A stretch of DNA of 64,000 nt from Psychroserpens algicola (lineage in GTDB: Bacteria > Bacteroidota > Bacteroidia > Flavobacteriales > Flavobacteriaceae): assembly GCF_014526325.1 (NCBI RefSeq), contig NZ_JACNMJ010000001.1, positions 1,302,001-1,366,000 of the forward strand, in the 5' to 3' direction. The translations under genes and the position numbers were made by a program. The notes below the pieces were generated by a model. It made no database searches. It was not told the origin of the DNA and saw only the letters and a list, made by a program, of their open reading frames with translations. Shown in pieces: positions 51,751 through 58,728 of the stretch (positions are counted from its first letter, which is position 1; each line of letters starts with the position of its first letter).

Positions 51751-52704
51751 ATGATTTTAATATTATCCTTAACAAATGATTATTCTACCGGAGAGGTCAT
51801 CAAATGGTTAAATTTCTTAAATAAACCTTTCGTTCGAATAAATGAAGATGACGAAATCACTCTCGAATATCTAGATCATCAAGATTTAAGATTTGATTTT
51901 AAAGGTGAAAAAATCAATTTATCCGATATAACCGCTATCTGGTACAGAAGAGGTAACTTTAATATAAATGCATTACCATTTAAATTAAAAGATAAAAAAC
52001 CACTATTGCAAGCTTATGTAGGATCTGAAATAACTGAGCTTACTCACTATATCCATAATTTATTTAAGACCAAGAAAAATCTAAATAATTATAACACCCA
52101 TCATGTTAATAAATTGGAGGTATTACGTTTTTGTAAAGACAATGACATTAACCATACGCCATTTATTGTAACACAGTCTAAATCAGATCTTCAGAGTTTT
52201 TATGAAAAAGAAAAGAATATAATTTCAAAGGCTATTAAAAGCCCTTTTATTGTGCTTACAAAGGAGCTGCATTATGGCAGTTACACATACAAGGTGAAGA
52301 GTGAAGATATTGATAATCTTCCTGAAAATTTTACACCAACGTTCTTTCAAAAGCAAATAGATAAGAAATACGAAATAAGAACCTTTTACATTGATGGTGA
52401 TTTTTATAGTATGGCAATATTTTCACAAGGTAATGACCAAACAAAGTTAGACTTTAGACACTACGATGAAAAGCATCCCAATAGAACCTTGCCTTTTAAA
52501 CTTCCTAAAGAATATGAGGCGAAATTAGATAAAATGCTAAGACATTTCGATGTTAATTGTGCATCTATGGATACCATAATTTCACCCGATAATGAATACA
52601 GTATGATTGACATCAATCCTATTGGTCAGTTTGGGATGACGTCTATGCCATGTAATTATAATTTAGAAAAAACAATAGCAGAATATTTAACAGATGAAAG
52701 ATAA
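51751..52704 (+). CDS. ATP-grasp peptide maturase (grasp-with-spasm system ligase)
   Basis: A 317-residue ATP-grasp ligase of the MvdC/MvdD-like type that forms ester or amide links between Thr/Ser or Lys and Asp/Glu of a precursor. The N-terminus MILILSLTNDYSTGEVIKWL is typical, followed by the family's WYRRGNF. The ATP-binding core has QKQIDKKYEIRTFYIDGDFY, and the metal-binding end is MIDINPIGQFGM. The adjacent SPASM-domain gene identifies the Bacteroidota 'grasp-with-spasm' arrangement. Its stop overlaps the next ORF's start by 11 bases. Substrates are presumably the four upstream precursors. Confidence 0.86.
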   Translation: MILILSLTNDYSTGEVIKWLNFLNKPFVRINEDDEITLEYLDHQDLRFDFKGEKINLSDITAIWYRRGNFNINALPFKLKDKKPLLQAYVGSEITELTHYIHNLFKTKKNLNNYNTHHVNKLEVLRFCKDNDINHTPFIVTQSKSDLQSFYEKEKNIISKAIKSPFIVLTKELHYGSYTYKVKSEDIDNLPENFTPTFFQKQIDKKYEIRTFYIDGDFYSMAIFSQGNDQTKLDFRHYDEKHPNRTLPFKLPKEYEAKLDKMLRHFDVNCASMDTIISPDNEYSMIDINPIGQFGMTSMPCNYNLEKTIAEYLTDER

Positions 52705-52894
52705 AATCAACATGGAAGATAAAATCAAAAACGAATTTTTAAAGGGAAATTGCCCAGCACATCTACTTTCTCTCAAAAATTTTAACGCAACAAAAAAAAC
52801 TGTTGATAATAGTAGCATTAAAAAAGCACGACAATCTAAAGCATTAAAGACGAATTACTTTATAATCGAAAGATTTTTTAAATCACCACTATGA
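52694..52894 (+). CDS. Small coupled ORF of unknown function (66 aa)
   Basis: It begins inside the end of the ATP-grasp gene (ATG at 52694; another at 52712 gives MEDKIKNEFLKGNCPAHLLS) and its stop TGA overlaps the ATG of the SPASM gene (ATGA at 52891-52894). That double coupling argues that it is translated. The product is basic, with one Cys in GNCPAHLLSLKNFN and a Lys-rich C-terminal half. No leader-type GG site is seen, so it is not an obvious precursor. It might be an accessory factor that carries the precursor or a partner for the SPASM protein. Confidence 0.6.
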   Translation: MKDKINMEDKIKNEFLKGNCPAHLLSLKNFNATKKTVDNSSIKKARQSKALKTNYFIIERFFKSPL

Positions 52895-53982
52895 AACGAT
52901 ATTATTTAAGAAATAGATTGTGTTTCCCAATTAAGGGAATGAACAGAAGTATTATATATGACCTTAACCGTCAGGACTATTACTTTATTCCGCTTAGTTT
53001 ATACGATAAACTATCTAAAAATGAAGTCATCACTTTCGACGATGATGCATCATATAAAGAGTGGGAAGCATTGCTCCTAGAAAAAGAAATTATTTTCTCG
53101 GTTGACAATGATAAGGAAGATCAATATTTTCCTCCAATTTCAGAAGCGTATGACATGCCGTGCCTTTTAAGTACTTTAATTATACATGATAATTTTGATA
53201 TTGAAAAACTCGGGTTTATTGAATCTGCATACGTTTTAAACGTTTCGATTATTGTCAATGACTATGAAAGTGTAAAAAAGCAAGAATTTGTTGATTTAAT
53301 GAGTAAATTGTCAACATTCGAGATCGACTCCATATATCTTTATGTTACCGATAACAAAAAGTCATTTAATAGAGAAGATTTTAGACCTTTAGATGGCATT
53401 AATCAATTATTTAATATTTATATTTTTGAGCATCTATTTGAAAAAGATGATTCATTTGATATTCTGAATTTTGTTTTCAGAGATACTTCTTTCGGAGAAT
53501 TTTCTCAACGAATGACAAAAGAAAAACTTCAGGTTAATTATCCTCATTTTTTAGAAGCATTGAACAGCAATAATTATTTCAATGAAAAAGTATATGTGGA
53601 TGACATAGGAAATATTAGAAATGGAATCAATAGTGCTAAATCATTTGGTAATATAAATGCAATGAAAAATGATAAGGAATTGATCGATTTGATTCAATCA
53701 GATTCGTTTAAAACCTTATGGAATGTCAAAAAAGATGATACCCTTATATGTAAAGACTGTGAGTTTAGATACATGTGTGTAGATTCTCGTAATGTTGAAC
53801 AAAATGCTGAAGGTGAGTGGTTTCACAAAACAGAATGTAATTACAACCCTTATTTATCCAAATGGACACATGAAGAAGATTTTAAAAGTCTTGAAGAATG
53901 TGGTATTATACTCAATAGTGAAGGACAGTTTAAGATTAACGAAAAACAGCTAGAAACAGTATTCAATTCTGTTTGGGATTAA
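52891..53982 (+). CDS. SPASM-domain peptide maturase of the grasp-with-spasm system
   Basis: A 363-residue protein. The C-terminus has the SPASM cysteine pattern (ICKDCEFRYMCVDSR and a later ECNYNPYLSKW), expected to hold an iron-sulfur cluster. The N-terminal 260 residues, which in radical-SAM maturases would contain CxxxCxxC, have only two widely spaced Cys and no such motif, so it is probably not a radical-SAM enzyme. It starts MKRYYLRNRLCFPIKGMNRS. It acts with the ATP-grasp ligase encoded just before it. A scaffold or precursor-recognition role is inference. Confidence 0.85.
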   Translation: MKRYYLRNRLCFPIKGMNRSIIYDLNRQDYYFIPLSLYDKLSKNEVITFDDDASYKEWEALLLEKEIIFSVDNDKEDQYFPPISEAYDMPCLLSTLIIHDNFDIEKLGFIESAYVLNVSIIVNDYESVKKQEFVDLMSKLSTFEIDSIYLYVTDNKKSFNREDFRPLDGINQLFNIYIFEHLFEKDDSFDILNFVFRDTSFGEFSQRMTKEKLQVNYPHFLEALNSNNYFNEKVYVDDIGNIRNGINSAKSFGNINAMKNDKELIDLIQSDSFKTLWNVKKDDTLICKDCEFRYMCVDSRNVEQNAEGEWFHKTECNYNPYLSKWTHEEDFKSLEECGIILNSEGQFKINEKQLETVFNSVWD

Positions 53983-54003
53983 CAGGTTAACCAAAACAAA
54001 CTA

Positions 54004-56199
54004 ATGAAATTAAAGAAATTCCCTAATTATAAACAGCACGATAGTAAAGATTGTGGACCAACATGTCTTAAAATAATAATTAAGCATTACGGAAAAACAA
54101 GCTCTCTTGAGCATATTCGCAAAATATCTGAAACCACAAGAATAGGAAGTAGTTTATCTACTTTGAGTAATGCTGCTGAAGAATTAGGATTTCGATCATT
54201 AGGTGTAAAAATTGGAATCAAAGACCTAGAAGAGTGTCCTCTGCCAGCCATTTTGCATTGGAATCAAAACCACTACGTTGTATTATTTAAAATTAAAAAT
54301 GGCGTATACCATATCTCAGATCCTGCCCATGGTATTATTAAATATGGCAAAACAGAATTTCTTAAGCATTGGATGGGTAATAATTCTGATGACTCTACCG
54401 AAGATGGGATTGTTTTATTACTCGAACCTACTCCTAAATTTTACGATTCTGAATTTGAAAAAGATAGTTCTAGCCTAGGATTCACATTTCTTTCGCGATA
54501 TCTTTTTAAATATAAACGCTTTCTTTGGCAATTGGTTTTTGGATTAATTGCTGCAAGTATTTTGCAGTTAATCTTTCCGTTTCTTACACAGAGTATCGTC
54601 GATGTGGGAATTAAAAACCAAGACTTACACTTTATATATTTAATACTATTTGCTCAATTAGCCTTGTTCTTAGGTAGAACTGCAATTGAAATAATTAGAA
54701 GCTGGATTTTACTACATCTCAGTACTCGAATCAATATATCATTAGTAGCCGATTTTTTTGTAAAACTCATGAATTTACCAATTGGGTTTTTCGATTCCAG
54801 AATGACAGGAGATATCATGCAACGTATAAATGATCATAAAAGAATAGAACGCATTTTAACTACATCGTCCTTAAATGTGCTATTCTCAATGGTGAATTTA
54901 ATCATATTTAGTGCCGTTTTAGCCTACTATAACCTTATGATTTTTGCAATTTTCTTATTGGGTAGTCTGCTCTATTTTTTCTGGATAGTCATATTCCTAA
55001 AAAAGCGAAAAGATTTAGATTACAAACAATTCTCACAAGTTAGTCAAGAGCAAAGTAAAGTCATCGAGCTTATTAATGGTATGCAAGAAATTAAGCTTCA
55101 CAATGCTGAAAGACAGAAGCGATGGGGTTGGGAGTTTTTACAGGCAAGATTGTTTAAAATATCTATTGATGGTCTGGCATTAGAGCAATACCAAAGTGTT
55201 GGGTCAGGGTTTATTAATGAGTTAAAGAATATTTTAATTACTGTTCTATCTGCTAAGTTAGTTATTGATGGGAATATCACTTTGGGGATGATGCTGGCAA
55301 TTAGTTACATTGTTGGTCAATTAAACTCGCCAATATCGCAACTTATAAACTTTATTAGAGAAGTACAAGATGCCAGAATATCTCTTGACAGATTAACAGA
55401 AATACATAACAAGCCTAATGAAGAGGATCCTGAGCAACAAAAGATTACTGAAATTCCAACCGATGCAGATATTGAGCTTAAAAATGTGTCTTACAGGTAT
55501 ATAGGTTCAGAACAATTAGTACTCAAAGACTTAAGTTTAAAAATACCTGCAAATAAAATTACAGCCATTGTTGGAACAAGTGGAAGTGGGAAAACAACAC
55601 TCATGAAGCTGCTCTTAAAATTCTATGAGCCAAACGAAGGTCAAATCAATATTGGGAACTTTAACTTAAATAATATTTCTCAAAGAAGCTGGAGAGAAGA
55701 GTGTGGAGTTGTAATGCAAGAAGGATATATATTTAGTGATACTATTGCTAATAATATTGCTGTTGGTGATAATTACATCGATAAAGAAAGACTTGCACAT
55801 GCCGTAAATGTTGCTAACATTAGTGAATACATAGAATCATTACCATTATCTTATAATACCAAAATTGGAATGGAAGGGGTTGGTTTAAGTACAGGTCAAA
55901 AACAACGATTGTTAATTGCTAGAGCAGTCTATAAAAATCCTAATGTGTTGTTCTTTGATGAAGCTACAAGTGCTCTTGACGCCAATAACGAAAAAATTAT
56001 CATGGAAAAACTTGATCGCTTTTTTGAAAATAAGACAGTCCTAGTCGTAGCTCACCGTCTAAGTACTGTTAAAAATGCAGATCAAATTGTTGTACTCGAA
56101 AAAGGAAAAATTGTTGAAGTCGGTAATCATAAAGAATTGGTTAAGAAAAAAGGCAATTATTACAACTTAGTTAAAAATCAATTAGAACTCGGAAATTAA
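54004..56199 (+). CDS. C39-peptidase ABC exporter (bacteriocin/RiPP type)
   Basis: A 731-residue fused protease-permease-ATPase that cleaves GG leaders and exports the peptide. The C39 peptidase domain (1-145) has its catalytic Cys in DSKDCGPTCLKIII, His in NQNHYVVLFKI and Asp in HISDPAHG. Six transmembrane helices (about 170-440) follow, then the ATPase: Walker A GTSGSGKTTLMKL, signature LSTGQKQRLLIARA (LSTGQ in place of LSGGQ) and Walker B VLFFDEATSALD with H-loop VAHRLS. It is the only exporter in the whole RiPP region, so it may serve both the lanthipeptide-type and graspetide-type precursors. The HlyD gene starts 2 bases after its stop. Confidence 0.93.
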   Translation: MKLKKFPNYKQHDSKDCGPTCLKIIIKHYGKTSSLEHIRKISETTRIGSSLSTLSNAAEELGFRSLGVKIGIKDLEECPLPAILHWNQNHYVVLFKIKNGVYHISDPAHGIIKYGKTEFLKHWMGNNSDDSTEDGIVLLLEPTPKFYDSEFEKDSSSLGFTFLSRYLFKYKRFLWQLVFGLIAASILQLIFPFLTQSIVDVGIKNQDLHFIYLILFAQLALFLGRTAIEIIRSWILLHLSTRINISLVADFFVKLMNLPIGFFDSRMTGDIMQRINDHKRIERILTTSSLNVLFSMVNLIIFSAVLAYYNLMIFAIFLLGSLLYFFWIVIFLKKRKDLDYKQFSQVSQEQSKVIELINGMQEIKLHNAERQKRWGWEFLQARLFKISIDGLALEQYQSVGSGFINELKNILITVLSAKLVIDGNITLGMMLAISYIVGQLNSPISQLINFIREVQDARISLDRLTEIHNKPNEEDPEQQKITEIPTDADIELKNVSYRYIGSEQLVLKDLSLKIPANKITAIVGTSGSGKTTLMKLLLKFYEPNEGQINIGNFNLNNISQRSWREECGVVMQEGYIFSDTIANNIAVGDNYIDKERLAHAVNVANISEYIESLPLSYNTKIGMEGVGLSTGQKQRLLIARAVYKNPNVLFFDEATSALDANNEKIIMEKLDRFFENKTVLVVAHRLSTVKNADQIVVLEKGKIVEVGNHKELVKKKGNYYNLVKNQLELGN

Positions 56200-56200
56200 G

Positions 56201-57493
56201 ATGTCAGAAAAATTACAAGACATAGAATTAAGAAGCGAAGAAGTACAAGAGATACTAACCAAGGTGCCACATTGGATGATACGCTGGGGAAATCTGTTAT
56301 TTCTTGGATTGCTCATGCTAATAATATTTCTTTCATGGTTTATAAAATATCCAGATATTATTCAATCTGAAACTTATGTAACTACGATAATTCCACCTCA
56401 AAAGGAATTTGCTAATACAACAGGGAAGTTCGAAGTAATTTTAGTAAAAGATGATGAGCAGGTTAGTGTCAATCAACCACTGGCTGTTATCGAGAATTCA
56501 GCAAGTTACAAGGATGTTTTTAAATTAAAACAAATCATAGATACTCTAAAAATTAATAATAAAGACTTCATATTTCCTCTAGATAGTTTGCCAATTTTAT
56601 TTCTTGGTGATTTAGAAGTTCAATATGCTTTATTTGAAAACAGTTACATACAATATAAATTAAACAAAGAACTTAAACCATTTGCTAATGAAACTATTGC
56701 AAATAGGTATTCAATTTCCGAATTAAATAGACGCCTTAAGAGTTTAAAATCTCAGGAAAGTATTGGGAGAAAAGAATTAGAGTTTAAGCATAATGATCTC
56801 ATGCGTAACAAATCATTATATGAAAAGGGTGTGATCTCAGCTCAAGCTTATGAAAATATTCAATTAGAATATGCGCAGGCTGAACGTAACTATAAAAACT
56901 TTGAAGCCTCAATATCTCAAGTTAGAGAAGGAATTAGTAATGCCAATAAAGTGTCTAAAGGCGCAGAAATCAATAAAGTTACAGAGGAAATGTTGATGCT
57001 AAAAAATGTGATTCAATCCTTTAATAAACTGAAAAAAGCATTGCGAGATTGGGAATTACAATATGTGCTAAAATCGAATATAGAAGGCAAAGTGTCTTTT
57101 TTAAATTATTATGATGAAAACCAAACGGTTCAATTGGGCGATTTAGTATTCTCTATAATCCCTAAGGAAAACTCTTCATATATAGCAAAACTCAAAACAC
57201 CTTCTCAGAATTTTGGTAAGGTCAAACTAGGTCAAAAAGTAAATGTTAAACTAGAAAATTATCCAGATACTGAATTTGGATTACTTAGCGGAACAGTAAG
57301 TCACATTTCGGTTTTACCTGATGATGAAGGCAATTATATGGTTGATGTTTTACTTCCAGAAAAATTAATCACATCTTATAACAAGGAAATAGACTTTAAA
57401 CAGGAAATGCGTGGTTCGGCAGAAATTATTACTGAAGACCTCAGACTTATAGAGCGCTTTTTTTATCAGTTTAAAGAAGTCTTAAAGCGTTAA
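56201..57493 (+). CDS. HlyD-family periplasmic adaptor of the RiPP exporter
   Basis: A 430-residue membrane-fusion protein linking the ABC exporter to an outer-membrane channel. An N-terminal cytoplasmic stub is followed by one membrane helix (about 30-50, LLFLGLLMLIIFLSWFIKYP), a lipoyl-like strand region (SETYVTTIIPPQKEF), a long coiled-coil hairpin (about 170-270) and a C-terminal beta-barrel region (KVSFLNYYDENQTVQLGD, then QNFGKVKLGQKVNVKLENYP). Last gene of the right arm; the LacI-type gene converges 16 bases on. No TolC gene is present here. Confidence 0.9.
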   Translation: MSEKLQDIELRSEEVQEILTKVPHWMIRWGNLLFLGLLMLIIFLSWFIKYPDIIQSETYVTTIIPPQKEFANTTGKFEVILVKDDEQVSVNQPLAVIENSASYKDVFKLKQIIDTLKINNKDFIFPLDSLPILFLGDLEVQYALFENSYIQYKLNKELKPFANETIANRYSISELNRRLKSLKSQESIGRKELEFKHNDLMRNKSLYEKGVISAQAYENIQLEYAQAERNYKNFEASISQVREGISNANKVSKGAEINKVTEEMLMLKNVIQSFNKLKKALRDWELQYVLKSNIEGKVSFLNYYDENQTVQLGDLVFSIIPKENSSYIAKLKTPSQNFGKVKLGQKVNVKLENYPDTEFGLLSGTVSHISVLPDDEGNYMVDVLLPEKLITSYNKEIDFKQEMRGSAEIITEDLRLIERFFYQFKEVLKR

Positions 57494-57509
57494 TGTAGCC
57501 CTGTAGATA

Positions 57510-58544
57510 TTAAATCAGAGTTTTTGTTGAATCTCTTTTAACTAATGATGTTTCTAATTCAATGATTTTTGGATGAACCTCTTTTTGCTGTTTTAGAGCT
57601 TTCAATTCTTTATATAATTGCTTAAATGCCATTTTGCCCATTTGATAACCTGGTTGGTCTATAGTAGATAGAGTTGGTGTTATTGCTGAAGACATAAACC
57701 AGTTACTAAAACCCACAATAGAAATGTCTTCTGGGATCTTAATACCTCGTTTGTTAAATTCAGTTATAGCTCCAATAGCAACCATATCTGTATTGATGAA
57801 AATTCCGTCTACATCACTATGATCTTTTAATAATTGAGCGGCATTATTTTTACCTTCTTCAAAACTCTTATCGCTACAATCACAAATGTAAACAAGAGAA
57901 GAATCATAAGGCAAATCATTATCTAGTAATGCTTTTTTATATCCTAAAAACCGATCTATCGAATTTTGAGGTAATAGAGGACCTCTAAAATGAGCGATTC
58001 TTTTACAGCCTGTATCAATTAAATGTTGAGTTGCCATGTAAGCAGCTTTCCTATCATCAATAATAACTTTAGAGCAATTAACGATTTTGGCGATCTTATC
58101 AAACATCACTATTGGTTTGTCCTGATCCATTACATCGGTTATATGTTTAAAGTCAGAAGTTTCGTTTGCTAATGATATGAGGATACCATCAACATGCTTA
58201 CTCATGAGTAAATCAATTTGCTTTTTTTCAAGTTCATAAGACTCATTAGACTGAAGTATAATAACGAAATATCCTTTTTTTTCAGCTTGTGCTATTATCC
58301 CTTTAATGACAGTAGAAAAGAAATGATGAACTACTTCAGGAATAATTAAACCTATAGTTTTAGATTCCTTGGTTCTTAAATTAACAGCAAATGAATTTGG
58401 TCTGTAATTTAATTGAGCTGCTGTTTCTCTAACTAATTTTCTTGTTTTCTTACTGACATCAGGATAATCTTTTAATGCTTTGGAAACTGTTGTAACAGAA
58501 ATATTTAAAGTTTCTGCTATTTCTTTAAGAGTTACTGGTTTCAT
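57510..58544 (-). CDS. LacI-family transcriptional regulator
   Basis: A 344-residue sugar-responsive regulator. N-terminal HTH and hinge (TLKEIAETLNISVTTVSKAL, then NYRPNSFAVNLRTKESKTIG) and a periplasmic-binding-protein-like sensor domain (LIIPEVVHHFFSTVIKG, VGFSNWFMSSAITPTLST). It faces away from a TonB receptor gene, and two identical CG-centred palindromes typical of LacI operators lie between them, so it very probably controls both itself and the sugar genes at 58729-64000. Confidence 0.92.
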   Translation of the reverse strand: MKPVTLKEIAETLNISVTTVSKALKDYPDVSKKTRKLVRETAAQLNYRPNSFAVNLRTKESKTIGLIIPEVVHHFFSTVIKGIIAQAEKKGYFVIILQSNESYELEKKQIDLLMSKHVDGILISLANETSDFKHITDVMDQDKPIVMFDKIAKIVNCSKVIIDDRKAAYMATQHLIDTGCKRIAHFRGPLLPQNSIDRFLGYKKALLDNDLPYDSSLVYICDCSDKSFEEGKNNAAQLLKDHSDVDGIFINTDMVAIGAITEFNKRGIKIPEDISIVGFSNWFMSSAITPTLSTIDQPGYQMGKMAFKQLYKELKALKQQKEVHPKIIELETSLVKRDSTKTLI

Positions 58545-58566
58545 AAAAAATCATCAATTTAAAACA

Positions 58567-58597
58567 TAAAGTTAGCCTATAAAAAGCATTATTACAA
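58567..58597 (-). promoter_or_regulatory. Promoter of the LacI-family gene
   Basis: On the minus strand TTG (58597-58595), a 20-bp spacer and TAACTTTA (58574-58567), one base from TAnnTTTG, 23 bases before the ATG at 58544. The tandem operator begins 4 bases upstream of the -33 TTG. Confidence 0.5.
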
Positions 58598-58600
58598 GAA

Positions 58601-58640
58601 AATCGAAAACGTTTTCGCGAAATCGAAAACGTTTTCGATT
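58601..58640. promoter_or_regulatory. Tandem LacI-type operator
   Basis: Two consecutive 20-bp units, AATCGAAAACGTTTTCGCGA and AATCGAAAACGTTTTCGATT, each containing the perfect 14-bp palindrome CGAAAACGTTTTCG with the central CG usual for LacI-family operators. The 20-bp centre-to-centre spacing (about two helical turns) puts both sites on the same face of DNA. Confidence 0.85.
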
Positions 58641-58728
58641 TGTTAAATTCATTTTTTATTGAACTATAAATATATATTCGGCAATAATTAACCTAAATAA
58701 TTGTCAAATTATTAAAAAACAAACTAAA

